Shown here: positions 35,113 through 46,660 of the stretch, one piece after another
Layout: each line of letters opens with the position of its first letter
How positions within the stretch are numbered: the stretch's first letter is position 1
Source of the DNA: Dioszegia crocea
Taxonomy: Eukaryota > Basidiomycota > Tremellomycetes > Tremellales > Bulleribasidiaceae
Length of the DNA stretch: 64,000 bases
Assembly: GCA_001600615.1 (NCBI GenBank)
Contig: BCKK01000002.1
Coordinates: 3,192,809 to 3,256,808, forward strand
Direction of reading: 5' to 3'
Position numbers and translations under genes: made by a program
The notes under the pieces: generated by a model
Database searches by the model: none
The model's input: only the letters and a program-made list of their open reading frames with translations
What the model was told of the DNA's origin: nothing

Positions 35113-36357
35113 CTACGCAACCGATTTATTAACATTACTATACCCAATCCCAATACAGCTGATCACCACCTCTTTGTCGTCTTCTGGAGCTGGAACGACT
35201 TTAAATCTTGTCCCAAAGAACATCACTAGGTCCCGCAGAAATTGCACACTGACAATCAGCCCGAGCCCTCCTAGGAACTCACCTGTGGGATGTCAATGGG
35301 CCCATCCTGCACTTTCCCACATCCTCCTTGCCCAAAACCATCAACAGCATGATCAGCCATTGATGTTTCGAATCGACGCAACCGCCCTGGCTGATCTCTT
35401 CCAATAGACATCTCGCAGCATGTAGTGCGATGTCTTCGGGAGTTTGCTGAATCGGGGTTTTGGAGGAAGAGGCGACCGATAGACATTCGGCGGCGTGTAA
35501 AGCGGACGTTGACGACTGGGCCACGAGGGTCAGGCCGTAACCCGGGGATTTGCCCGACTCTTCGCCTTTGTAGACATCGGTGAAGAGGTATACATCGGGG
35601 ATGTACCGATTTAAGATGGAGCGTGCAGCCTCGACCATGCGGTTTGCGAATTGAGGCGAGACCCGTGTCGAATATCTATCGTGAGCGTTGGTTATGAGCT
35701 CACTCACGCTATTCCTCTTATCTTTCTTATCTTCCCCCTTTCGAGGAATTGGAGCGTGTTGAGCTGGCGGACGATAGGGCATTTGAAGATGATCTGCCCT
35801 CCTCCCAGAGGCGCAGCGCCTCGCTTTTTGATCTGATCTCAGCGGTGACCCAGGTTGAACTCACTTGCAGTTCCAGACCATCCGTAATCCCAAAGAGATG
35901 GAGATGTGGCAAGGTCACCGTTCTTATCATGTCCACCTGAAATTAGCGACGCCAACGCCGGACTCACTGTCAGATCTCGTCCTTCCTCCCCTGTGACGCC
36001 GTTCAGCATCACATCTAGTGGCTTCTTGCAGAATGGTCCTAGTGGGACCAAGATCTCCAGATAGTAGCCGATCGACCGCCCGACGTGGCATGTATGTTGA
36101 AAAGAGCCTCCTGGCAGGACTCCCGGGTGGAACAAGAATGAAGTACCCGTGACCGAGATCTCGATAGTCGAGCCATTGGTGACTTTCTCAATCAACCTCA
36201 AGAGATTGATTTCGTATTCGCGCAGACCAACGTGAACGTCATTCGAGCGAATTCCATCAATCCGGATTGATTTCCCGCTGAGTATAGACAGCAGCAACCG
36301 CTGCCGCAGATGCCTGTGCGAAGAGAAGCGCAGGACTTCCGAAGACGATGATGCCAT
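35113..36357 (-). CDS. RCL1: RNA 3'-terminal phosphate cyclase-like protein Rcl1
   Basis: This small-subunit processome protein, together with Bms1, is needed for early 18S pre-rRNA cleavage in the nucleolus. Diagnostic: HRHLRQRLLLSILSGKSIRIDGIRSND, GLREYEINLLRLIEKVTNGSTIEISVTGTSFLFHPGVLPGG, CHVGRSIGYYLEILVPLGPFCKKPL, LNGVTG, IKKRGAAPLGGGQIIF, KIRGIAYSTRVSPQFANRMVEAAR, FLRDLVMFFGTRFKVV. The order matches Rcl1 rather than the catalytic cyclase RtcA. At least five introns are present, and the last exon starts at VQFLRDLVM. The stop is the complement of 35113-35115. Only about 40 bp separate its start from the stop of the next minus-strand gene upstream. Confidence 0.92.
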
Positions 36358-36397
36358 GATATGTATGGGTCAAAGACAACTTTCAAATTTTGCAACA

Positions 36398-37906
36398 TCA
36401 CCCAAACAATTTACGTAAACAGATGAAACACAGACCCAAAGTCAACAAGCCTCCCCCTCCGAGAGCTGCAATCCAATGATGCCATTTGCTACAGTCAGTC
36501 GCGTCTTGCGGTAACTCACATCTGACGGACATGTACAATCTCCTGCTTTTCTCCGAAGCGATTGTCGACACAAAATTGCTTCAGACGCCTCTCCTTCTCC
36601 CCCCAGATCTCCCTGAGCCACAACTCAAAGGCCCTCGCTTCGTCTGCCGTCGCCAACTCTACAGCTTCGCCAGTTGGTGTAGATAGAGAGGGTATGGGAC
36701 AACCGGGGTCTTTTAGTCCAGAATATAGGCGCAAGTGTATATGAACAGTCGGTGGCGGAACCGAGCGATAGAAAATCGACGCCAGACCATAGCTACACTC
36801 AGCGATGCCACAGTGCGACTCACTAATCCTGAGGATACCTGCCAAAAGGCACGTCTTGATAGCCAATGGTCACATCAAGTAGCTGGAGGTCAGGGATTTG
36901 GGGCAGGAGGCCCCTCAGACAGAACAGTAGTCCTGTGGACCTGGGATGCAGCATTCCTACTAGGTCGTCCTGAAAGTCAGCAAAAACTTAGCTCGATGTA
37001 AGCGGCACCTGGGTCAGGTACGAGTCCGCAGGTAGGCACCTTTCGTCTTCCGACCCAGAGTGGCTTGCGACGAGGTCAGAAACTCACAATGTTCTCCCGC
37101 TTTGCGTATTTCAAGCTCTTAACCCTCTCCTCGTCGCTGGTAATTGTGCCTTCGGGAAAGATCATCAGCCATAATGGCGACCGTTTGGGAGGCGGTAGCA
37201 AGGGGATCACCGCAAAATCATCCTTGGCGTTGGCATCGAGTCCGAGCTGGTCCAAAGCAGCAGTGAGATGGCCTCTATCTGCTGCCCAAGAGCGCTTCAT
37301 GAAGATGAATTTGAAGAAGCGTTGCTGGGGTTAGCGTGCACTTTGTACGACTTACCATGCCCCACCCAAGAATCGGTATCTTGCGTATGCTATACTTCAG
37401 CAGGATGACTATCCCGCTAGCATGACCTGCATAGCACGCCATGATCCAAAGGTACATCCAGTCGGTGTAGCATTGGTGGTTCGAGATGACCACCAATCTA
37501 TCAGGCAGGTTAAACCTCTTCACCCTGCCCCTGCTATCCCGGTCGACCAGCGCAAGGTCATCGTCGGCTGTGAAATGCAGAGTCGACGGTGCGAGAAGTA
37601 CAAAGAGACAAATGACTTGAATTTAGTCACACTCGCAAGCATCTGCTCACGTAGACGGCCGAATCCGTCTTTGGTATAGGCGACTACATGGTCCATGGCG
37701 GTAATCCCCCATGTTCCCGGAAGGAGAAGCAGCGGGATGGCTAATATCGTTGTTGATGAGATTCCGATGAGGCCGAAAATCATGAGCAGGGGAAACAAGA
37801 CTTTGCTGGCGAGGGGACCATGCGGAGGCCGATCCGCTATGGGGATAGTGTGTAGAGATTGCTGACCGGTTGGCGAGGCCGCCCTGTGGCCGACGAGCCC
37901 TGGCAT
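36398..37906 (-). CDS. Membrane lysophospholipid acyltransferase (AGPAT3-5 / Cst26 type)
   Basis: This PlsC-family acyltransferase acylates lysophosphatidic acid or another lysophospholipid. Motif I is VVISNHQCYTDW (NH-x4-D); motif III is LWLMIFPEGT (FPEGT). N-terminal membrane segments include LLMIFGLIGISSTTILAIPLLLLPG. Between the motifs, GIVILLKYSIRKIPILGWGM / RFFKFIFMKRSW matches the animal AGPAT3-5 and yeast Cst26 group. The C-terminus has another hydrophobic segment (IAALGGGGLLTLGLCFICL), stop at complement 36398-36400. I chose MPGLVGHRA at 37906; the frame is open to an ATG at 38008. Probable ER or lipid-body membrane enzyme. Several short introns. Substrate specificity cannot be read from sequence. 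Confidence 0.85.
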
Positions 37907-38149
37907 CGTGCTTTGTGGCGAGCGAGGCGAGGGGCGAGCGGAACGAGGCTGCTCTATGCACAATGATCTACAAAGGAGAGAGATGCGGTGCATCTGCTCA
38001 AGCTGCAATGCTCTGACGCGTCATGTGTTCTTTCAGGCACACAACTCCGCTATCTTATCGCCAACCTGCTTAGTTACACTTTCGATGCGAGGGAGCCTAG
38101 GTGAAGATGCTGGCACTCGAATCGTGCTTTTTGGTGTTGCTCACCACGA

Positions 38150-38172
38150 CTCCACGAGGCGACCTCGTGGAG
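38150..38172. repeat. Perfect 10-bp inverted repeat (hairpin)
   Basis: Arms CTCCACGAGG and CCTCGTGGAG separated by three bases. It lies 47 bp beyond the ATG26 stop codon on the minus strand, so it would be in that 3' UTR, and about 245 bp upstream of the acyltransferase start. Confidence 0.8.
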
Positions 38173-38218
38173 CCTTCTAATTTTACATTATTACTACAAC
38201 CTACTCTCACAACATTCT

Positions 38219-41200
38219 CTAATGACCCCAAGCAAGCTTTGTTCTATCCTCGCCTGCCCTGACTATGTAATGCGTGATCGCATCGACTGCGTTATCCACG
38301 CCTGATTCCTTGCGTATGGCATCGCCAATCCTGCTGGCCTTTTCTCGCATGATTCTGTCGGTAGTGGCCTTTACGAGCGCATCGGCAATGTCATTTGCGC
38401 GAAGCGAAGTTACTTTGAGTCCCACTCCCAGTTTCGTGACTCTGTTTGCCCTGATATCAGCAATGGCATGGTAGGCACTTACCAGAAGAATTGATCTCCA
38501 AACCAAGGTGAGATCAAGGTCGGTAGTCCGGCGCGGAGACTCGCGCCGACCGTGCCAGCGCCTCCATGATGAAGCGCAGCCTGGACTGAGCGTCAGCGGG
38601 GTTGTATAAAAGCGTACCTTTAGGAAACAACCATCCATGAGGAACCTTGTCTACAAAGAAACAATTCTCAGAATTGCCGACAGCTTCCGAGGAGTCGCTA
38701 CTGCGGGAGGACCACCCCTTGGCAATGATTGCTTTTACGTTGGCTGATTCGTCAGCGAGCTCAGTGGGGACTAACCTTTGTTGACTGCCTCGACGATGCT
38801 CCTTGTCAACTCGTTCGGCTTGCTGACGACAATACTGCCGAAGCCAATGTATACTAAGGGCTTGTCTGTATTCTCCATGAACGCCTCTAATTCGGCCGGT
38901 GGAGTCCATTCGGAATCGCTATTCTCCAATACCCAATAGCCCGTGATGGCAATGTCCGAATGCCAATCGAGAGGACGAGGTACGACGGCTTCGGAGAAAT
39001 TGTAGAGGAAAGGAACTTTCGTAGGTGAAAGGGCTGACATGTCGGTGGGCGCCAGTTGCAGATGCTTTTTGCGCCATCGATTGACTTGCCCGGCAGTCGC
39101 CTTCCAGATGACATTGTCGTAAATGACATACGTAGAGTAGTTGAAAGATTCTCCCATTTCAATGGCGGGAACCATGAATGCCTGGGGGTAGTCGTGTGTT
39201 CTGGTCCAAGGCATCGTGAATGCCCGGAAATAGGGTATTTTGAGCGCTTCGGCGATATGTATGCCTGCCATCGCGGACGGGCTTTCGATCAGGACATCGG
39301 CATCTTTGCAGGCTTCCCAAGCATCAACGAGCACTGAATCAGCGCTGATGGTACTTGACTTACAGTCATCCAGCCAATTTCTAAAGTATCCCACGGACTC
39401 CTTGAAAAATCCAGGAGACAGCATCTTGTGCTCCTGACTCAACTTCATCAACGCCGTGGGATCACCTCCAGCTTGACGATGCTCCAGATCGTAGCCCTCT
39501 ATCCAGCCTTTGAATTCGGCATGTGTGACGATAATGACGCGATGCTATCGTCAGCCGGGATAGATGCGAAACTTACGCCATCTCGCTTCAGTCTGACTCC
39601 GAGGGCAATGTATGGCTGCACATCGCCTCGGGACCCGATAGTCAAAAGCGCAAAAGTCCGAGGACTCATTCCTACCGTCTGAGACCAGGGTTTGTTGGCG
39701 ACAAATGGCATATGACGCAAGAAGTCGTCAGGAAGTACGCGAGTTGCGAGCAACTCTGCTTTGCTCGGCGCCAGGATGTCGGCCGGGTGATTTTCGGACG
39801 GCGTAGATGCTTTCGAAGGCGGTGTCTGGGGCTGAGTCACGCACGATGACAGTCGAGTCATCACTTCGTCTCTGCTGTGTTTGTTCCAGAACTCGAACAT
39901 GACGTCCCGTCGGCCGTGCAAGTGTAGAGCGAGTCCGGAAAATCCTGGCTGGATGCAGTTGGTGGTTTCAAAACCCTGCACGAGGCTGCTCTCGAAGCGA
40001 TACTACCATCAGCTGATTCATCGTGTAGCTCACCTTGACATCCTCGGCGATATTGTTGCGACGCCAAAAGCAGATATATCTCGGGGAGACCACTAAGTGA
40101 CCTCTGATGGGAACATTGTTGATGTCAATGTAACATCGTTTGACTGGATAAGCTAAGCCAGACTGCGACTCACTCCAAATACCCTCCGCCTCATCCAATC
40201 CCAAAGCCACAGCTGCCATATGAGCCGTAGCTGCCTTCCGGGCGACCTTAGCCGATAAAGATTCCGACGGTCGAGGCTCATCAACGCTTTCGACGATGTC
40301 GTCTTCGTTGGCTAGGAGGTCGATTCCACCTATACTGAAGGACATGGGCGTCCCGGACGGTTTAGCAGATTGGACCGCAAGGGTCAGTTGCTCCACGAAG
40401 TGATGTTTGTGGCTAATCACCCCGAGGTTGAAAGTGAGGTCGTGCTCTTCGGGTTGGCCAGGGTGTGGTGCAGAAAAATCGTCGGTCCCAGTGAGATCCG
40501 AGTGCGTAAGCACTCTCTCAGACTGTCGGAGTGCTATCCGGAGACCCACAAGGGTGGCGAAGCCGTGATAGTCGCCTATCTCGGTAATGGTAACCCGGTC
40601 CAGCGGTACACAGTATCGCAATGTGTCCCATTGGTCGACGCCTGTAGCGGGTTCTTTGCCCGCCTTGGTCAAGGCAGTATTCCTCCACTTGACCCGTAGG
40701 GTCCGGAATAGTGCCGCCTTGATGTGGCGACGCCACTGCGCCGCGGCTTCTACGGTGTCGACTGTCAGGTCATAGGTCTTGATGGTATTTTCGAAGCGGA
40801 ATGATAGGTGAAGATCGGACGGCTTGGCTGGATTCGCAGGCTGCAGACTGTCTACGGAGGAGACTATAATCAGCACGCCCAGGTATGCAACCTACGCAAG
40901 ATCGACTTGATTGGCCGCATTCGACCCGACTCGTCCGCTGAGGGATAAAGCGAAATACCCTCCGCAGTCAACTCCATCCAGACCCTCTGCGAGGGATTCA
41001 GGGCCTTGTGCCGGTGCCAAGTGACTGGACCCGAGTGGACTAGATGGGATTTATTGATCACCCCTAGGGGTTCAAATTCTGAGTCGTAATGGCGAATGTA
41101 AGCCTCATCGGGAGGCAGTAATGCGTGGAATAGAAGGCGGTGGGTGGTCAGGTGGATATTGCCCTGAAGTCAGAAAGACATGTCATCAGCTTACAATCAG

Positions 41201-41729
41201 CATGATGCCCCTGTCTGTCAGTACAGCAAGTGCTGTCACTTACTTGTACATTGTACCCTCGCTCTCCACCAGCATCCTCTCGACGTTCTCGCCTGTCGGC
41301 AAGCCATACTCCTCTTGTATAGCGGCTATTTTCTCCGCACTAGACGTGATGTTGTCATAAAGAGATGCGGACTCAATCGGCGGGGACATGATGTAGTCTG
41401 ACATTAGTCTTGCAGTGATTCGCCATACCTTTGTCATCAAAGATGGAATCGGGCAGTAATGTTGACGCTGGTGAAGGCAGGTCTGGTGTCAGATGGCTCG
41501 GACGGAACATACCTGCTGCGAGGGAGTCTAGTGACAGTGTCGGCAGAGGCTCTTGGATTGGGGCTGGCTTCGCTGCAAGGGCCTTGAAGACGGCGAAGAT
41601 TTCGCACGAGCTTGCGGTTTTGGATACGGTGTCGGGGGTATCCGGTGGTGTTGGCGTTGGAGATGCATCGCGGGAGTCCCTTCTTCGAGGATTCAGGCGA
41701 CTCAGTAAGGATGGCTGTGTCTTGCTCAT
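38219..41729 (-). CDS. ATG26: Sterol 3-beta-glucosyltransferase (UGT51/Atg26)
   Basis: UDP-glucose:sterol glucosyltransferase makes steryl glucosides at membranes; in some yeasts it serves pexophagy. Domain order is that of the fungal enzyme. First comes a GRAM domain ([21 protein letters not shown] .. [17 protein letters not shown]), then a PH domain ([21 protein letters not shown] .. [13 protein letters not shown]). A second GRAM follows ([31 protein letters not shown]), then the catalytic GT1 half: [109 protein letters not shown] (UDP-sugar site HHGGAGT). The start is [11 protein letters not shown] at 41729, the stop at 38219. About ten introns. Strong call. Confidence 0.95.
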
Positions 41730-42056
41730 GATGTTGGATATCGTACGAACGAGATGTATGATGCGGAGAATTACTTATAGATCTTTGATCTTTAGAGGTC
41801 AAGTTGGAGGTGCGACACCGAATCCGGCGCGCGGCGACCGACCTCGGTCGTGCTGTATTACCTAAACTTTCGGGCCACCTGTCCACATGCATTTTGCGTA
41901 CGGCTCGCCACACATTCGGTGCTAAGCACGTTGTGCGCGATGCTGGGCGGCCTTGTCGACGGGTCTCATAACATCATATCAAAAGCATCAAACAAATCGT
42001 AGATAAATTAAACCCAATCCTGGCGTGGGGGCGGCCTCGTGAAACGGTAAGGCACA
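41730..42056. promoter_or_regulatory. ATG26 promoter / RHO1 3' flank
   Basis: Spacer between two minus-strand genes. No coding signal and no strong motif seen. Confidence 0.35.
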
Positions 42057-42887
42057 TCAAAGCACAACGCAACCCTTCTTGCTCTTGCCAGATCGACCAG
42101 ATTTCTTGCTCTGAAGATTAGCCTTGTCGCAATCTGAACGTACCGAAAGAGCCCATTTGGTGGCGGTCTGGAAGACCTCCCTCACACCGTCGCCATTCTT
42201 GGCACTGCACTCGACGTAACCCTGCGCACCAATCTTTTGCGCGACCGCCACACCCTGCGCTCGCTCGACTACTTTCTGGTTCATCCTCTCCAGATCCTGC
42301 TTGGTCTTGAGATCGTTGCGTAGATCGATTTTGCACGCAACAAGGATGACGGGGAGACCCTGGCAGAAATGAAGCACCTCCGAGATCCACTAGAGGTTAG
42401 CGGCTACCAGTTGTGAACGCACCTTCTCCTGGACGTTATCGAGGGAGTCGGGCGAGTCGACGGCAAAGCAGATCAGGATCACGTGCGAGTCGGGGTAGGA
42501 AAGAGGTCGGAGACGACTAGAAATTAGCTTGGCGAAAAGGATACTCACTCATAGTCCTCCTGTCCGGCAGTATCCCAAAGAGCCAGTTCGACCTTCTTGC
42601 CCTCCACTTCGACATCGGCAACGTAGTTTTCAAAGACGGTCGGGACGTAGACCTGACGAATGAGCTTGGACCTAGCAAATGAACTGACCTCGGGGAACAT
42701 GCCCTTGCTGAAGACGATAAGGCTGTGGGTTAGATTCTGACTCTGTTGCGTCCGACGCCTACTTACAGGCATGTTTTCCCGCAAGCACCATCGCCTAGAT
42801 AAGTCAGCTACAGCGAAAGGGACTCGAGTGGCGGGGAGGACGCGACTTGCCTACAATAACGAGCTTCCGCCTGATTTCGCCGGACAT
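42057..42887 (-). CDS. RHO1: Rho1-type small GTPase
   Basis: Rho1 activates beta-1,3-glucan synthase and the Pkc1 cell-integrity pathway at the plasma membrane. G1 reads [14 protein letters not shown]; switch [15 protein letters not shown]3 [20 protein letters not shown]4 [10 protein letters not shown]5 ECSAK; a Lys/Ser-rich hypervariable tail ends C-V-V-L, a geranylgeranylation CAAX box. Length is about that of yeast Rho1. Five introns, the first after the codons for GDG, as in many fungal rho genes. The start ([15 protein letters not shown]) is the complement of 42885-42887. The next gene upstream on the same strand is its GDP-dissociation inhibitor, RDI1. Rho1 rather than Rho2/Cdc42 is inferred from the overall sequence and CVVL end. 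Confidence 0.95.
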
Positions 42888-43173
42888 GACTGGTAGTTGG
42901 AGGTGAGTACGGAGTGAGGAGTGAGGACTGGGAGATGTACGGTGGTAACTTGTGTAGAGTGGTCAGGTGTATAGAAGAGCAAGCAAGGCAAATACTCTTC
43001 TCAAGGGGGCGCAAGTTGAGTTCAGACATGTTTGCTCCCGCCAGCTGATTACTACTTTCGGACAATATTCCTAATCATTCAACAATTCCTTATCATATAT
43101 CGTTACGTAAAAGCTGTGCATCTCATCCAGCACAATTGACATCTCCAGCAACATCCAGCCAAACTCAGCGCAG

Positions 43174-44053
43174 CTACCACTCCTTGCCCAGCTTGAAGCC
43201 TATCGTCAGTCTGGTCTCGTTGTCAACTCACCCCACTCGACGTCCAACCAGACATGTTGATCATCGTCAATGACCCGCGATTGCACGGTATAGGTCCCAG
43301 ACCGGGCGAGCATGCCTGACGGACTCTCTTCCGAAGCGAACTTTCCTCAGCCACGTTTAATCAAAAGACTCACTATCTTGGTGTAGACTTCGCCGGCGGG
43401 GTTGGGGCCATATGACCCAAGCATAGCCTCCATCTTGTCGACTACGCGTTAGTCGAGAAAACCCAAGACACACCTTTGATTCCCGATCGCTTGACGACTT
43501 GGAGGTAGCGCAACCCAGACACAATCTCATTCTCGACCCTGCCATCAGCTTAATATGGGCTAAACTCACGTGAAGGTGATTCCGACAGAGTACTCGATGC
43601 CTTCCTTGATTGTCACTGATTAGCTAGACTTGCACGCAGACTCACTAGGTTCCTTCTTGAGTTTCGCCAGCTCGGCAGCAGGTCGTGTCAGATCAATGGA
43701 GATTGGCGCGTGTAGCGTGTCAGAGGACAGGAAAAGGGTCTTGAGCACGACCTGATATCAGCGTTGTCGATGCTCAATCCACCTTTTTGGTACCACCTCC
43801 AGCTGTGGCGCCCAGCCCAAGCGACTGCTTCCATCGCTGTAGAGATTCGTCTTCCTGTCATTAGCCACGAAAAGCCTTGTCATACCTTGTCGAGGTTGGC
43901 GAGCTCGGCTACAGTCCGCTGTTGGCCAACCTAATTGTCAGCTTGGACGATGTTGTCGTCACCTTGTAGCCTTCAGTCATGGAAGGTGTGAGCTCGTCAT
44001 CGGTGGGCTGGGTTAGCGTGCTCGTATGAGTGGCCTACCTGCTGATGCGACAT
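43174..44053 (-). CDS. RDI1: Rho GDP-dissociation inhibitor
   Basis: RhoGDI extracts prenylated Rho GTPases from membranes and keeps them GDP-bound in the cytosol. The rebuilt protein shows the N-terminal switch-binding arm (TPSMTEGYKVGQQRTVAELANLDKEDESLQRWKQSLG) and the immunoglobulin-like fold: VVLKTLFLSSDTLHAPISIDLT, VTIKEGIEYSVGITFTVENEIVSGLRYLQVVKRSGIKVDKMEAMLGSYGPN, SGTYTVQSRVIDDDQHVWLDVEWGFKLGKEW. About seven introns, so each exon is short. The start ATG is the complement of 44051-44053 (MSHQQ, intron). It sits in tandem directly behind RHO1 with a 286-bp gap. Identification is firm. Confidence 0.93.
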
Positions 44054-44179
44054 GTTAAGTGGATACAAAGGTGAAGTTGAGAGTGAAGGTATCATCGCTG
44101 GTGCACTTCATTACGGCCGTGTTTCAGTTTGATCCCGGTGTATCTGAGACACGCGTCTGTGGCACTTGCTGTAGTGTCT

Positions 44180-44885
44180 ACTATACTATACTATGAGGTG
44201 GCACTTCGCGTCTTCCTTGCGTCTCGCATCTTGCTTATCTGAAAGGCCTTTAGTACCCGCCATATGTGAGCTGTAGCTGTACTGCTGTCTGACTATACTG
44301 GGCTACTATACTAATAGTATAAGGTATACCCAGTATAGAGTGGTGTATATAGTATACCCAGTATAGAGTAGACCCACAGAGCAGTATAGGCAGACCTAGG
44401 GCAGACCTGGGAGTAGTATAAGGTATGCATAGATAGCATAGAGTATGCACAGAGCAGAGCCATGCAAGGACAGCAACAAGATGCCGTAAGGAAGACGGAA
44501 AGTGCCACCCCTCATAGTATAGAGTATAGGGTCATATAGAGTGGTATGCCACGTAGTAGCCGTATAGGGTATACCCAGTATAGGTAGACCCAGGGTATAG
44601 GGCAGACCTGGGAGTAGTATAAGGTATGCATAGATAGTATAGAGTATGCATAGAGCCATGGCAAAGGATACAGCGGCGACATGCCGTAAGGAAGACTGAA
44701 ACTGCCCCCCCTCATAGTATAGTATATACTCATAGAGTGGTACAGAGTAAGGGCAGTAGGGCAGTATAGAGTACAGGGTAGACCTATAGAGTATGCATAA
44801 AAGCGATAGCCAATACAACGCGAGATGCCGTAGAGACGATGTCGTAAGGAAGACGAGATCTGCCCCCCCTCATAGTATAGTAGAG
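44180..44885. repeat. TATAG-rich block of direct and inverted repeats
   Basis: A unit of about 45-50 bp (core GCCGTAAGGAAGA...CCTCATAGTATAG) occurs as direct copies at about 44479-44524, 44679-44722 and 44837-44881, and as an inverted copy at about 44186-44236. Between the copies lie TATAG/AGTATA-rich spacers that are themselves partly repeated (TAGTATAAGGTATGCATAGA at about 44414 and 44612). The whole 0.7-kb block separates RDI1 from VPS52. Tyr/Leu-rich open frames on the minus strand (44250-44919) follow from the TATAG repeats and are not credible genes. The inverted arrangement could form a long hairpin. Possible origins are a decayed MITE-like element or a minisatellite. Confidence 0.8.
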
Positions 44886-44952
44886 TACAGTGTAGTATAG
44901 AGTAGAGCAACAACGACAAGCAAGTATAGCAAACAATCAGTGCATAGATTTA

Positions 44953-46584
44953 CTACCTCCTCCTGGCCTCCTCCTCCCTAGTACGAAAGAAAGACAGCTC
45001 CTCCTGTAGTCTTGGATGGGTAGTCGCCCCTGAACCCGACACCAACCCGTGCATCACCACCTCGAACATCGCCGATAGGTAGGACTGACGATCTGCAGCC
45101 TTGACTGACTGAAGCGTGATGAGTTTGACGAGCTCGTTTCGCATGCGAGTCATACTGTCGTCAGCTCCCTCTGAGCCTTTACTCACCTCGTAAAGACCAT
45201 CATGTCGTCAGCCTCAGAGCTGAGGGCCACAGTGCAACTGAACAAAGACGCGTACTTTGCCGCCACCTGCCTAACGACAGCATCTTTGACGCCTTTGCCC
45301 ATGAACCCAGCTAAACCCTTGCCCTCGGCATCCGCAATGAGACGCTTGAGCTCATCAATGCGATGGTCGATGTCTTTGCGATATAAAGGCCAAAGCGCGA
45401 GCTTTTGCTTTTGCAGGAATGGGATGAGTGGCAAGGTGCCCCGGGAGTCGGCCAGCTCCGCGACGGCGTCATTCAGGCGGATGAGGGTTAAAAGAGGTAT
45501 GGCGAAGGGTACTGTCAAGGATTGGATGAACGTGTCGGCCGTCTCCAGTGCTGGATCGAATATTTCGTGCCATATCCGTTCGGCATCGCGCATGTCTGAA
45601 GTGAAGAAGCGGACTATGAATGTGAATTCGGCCGAAGCGTTATCCAGCAAAACCAAGCTGACTGAGCGAAAAAGACCCTCAACGGGTAGACGCTATAATC
45701 AGCCGACCCCAGTGGCAGCTCACGTATTCCTTGTCGTCCGCCATATAGAGCAGCACCACCTCAGTGCCAATCTCTGCGAAGGAGAGATTGATTGTATCGT
45801 TGTCTAGCGTCCTCGCTTTGATCAGCGCCAGTGCGCGGGTATATCGGCGAAGTGCAGTCTCGTAGTATGATCTTGCCGCGTTGACATACCCCCGCTCGAC
45901 CTGCTTCGCCGTTTTGGGATTGTAGCGGAGGAGGAAGGCGTAGAACGGTTGGAATTTGAGCAGCAGTGACGTTTGGAGTACGGCGAGATTTGTCGAGAGA
46001 CCTTTGGAGGCGGATCGGAGTGGGCGAATGAGAGACAGGAGGAAGGGGGGCAATTGTATGAGAGCCCTAGACCGCAGACCGTCTATGACTGCCTCCATCT
46101 CGCCCGTGGCGGCAACTTTGCCTCGAGACTGGCATATTTGTATCTTTTCGTCAAGTTGAGAGACTGCAGCGAGCCAGAGATCTGGATTTTGTGAGGGTAG
46201 GGTGTCGCGAATGGCCAACACCAGCGCGGGGGGAATTGTGATGTCGTTCAGGAGGGCGTTTAGGGGTGGGAGGATGGTCTACTTTAGCACAGCGACTCAA
46301 TGGCTCACCTTTCTTCCCCGTAGCTGCGCCTCTATCTCATCGCTCTTCTGCTGAAGATCCGCAACATGGCCAGATACAGCTGATAGATCGTTCTGAAAAT
46401 TGGAAAGGTACGAAGCGAGCGAAGATAGCAGCTCGTCACTGGCCTTCCATTAGCGTGGCTGATTGTCGGCCTACCTGTACGTTTCGCTCCAGTTCGATGT
46501 ACTCTTTTCTTCGTCTTCGGTCTGAGGGTTAGCGGGACCGAGCTTGAGCTCACATTGCGAGTGACCCAGATCACTTTCGGACAT
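44953..46584 (-). CDS. VPS52: GARP complex subunit Vps52
   Basis: Vps52 (Sac2 family) belongs to the GARP tether for endosome-to-Golgi transport at the trans-Golgi network. The N-terminal half shows the family block LASYLSNFQNDLSAVSGHVADLQQKSDEIEAQLRGRK, then NDITIPPALVLAIRDTLP, GEMEAVIDGLRSRALIQLPPFLLSLIRPLR and LQTSLLLKFQPFYAFLLRYNPKTAKQVERGYVNAARSYYETALRRYTRAL, which align in order with animal VPS52. The helical C-terminal half includes RIWHEIFDPAL and YRKDIDHRIDELKRL, ending EELSFFRTREEEARRR. About six introns. The start (MSESDLGHSQ) is 46584, only 76 bp from the divergent ChAPs start. Confidence 0.9.
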
Positions 46585-46660
46585 TGTGTATGTGGAACTT
46601 GGAGGAATGTGGACCAGTCGCGTCGCGTTTTTGTTTTAGCTTCATCCATCCATCACCGCC
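46585..46660. promoter_or_regulatory. 76-bp bidirectional promoter between VPS52 and ChAPs
   Basis: The two start codons are 76 bp apart and divergent, so both 5' leaders and any shared control elements must fit here or inside the neighbouring genes. It contains a T-rich run (GTTTTTGTTTTAG) near the ChAPs side. No TATA box. Confidence 0.55.

Noticed and set aside
44250..44919. Overlapping Tyr/Leu-rich open frames on the minus strand
   Set aside because: They are the translation of TATAG-type repeats, overlap each other in several frames, and have no domain or splice structure.
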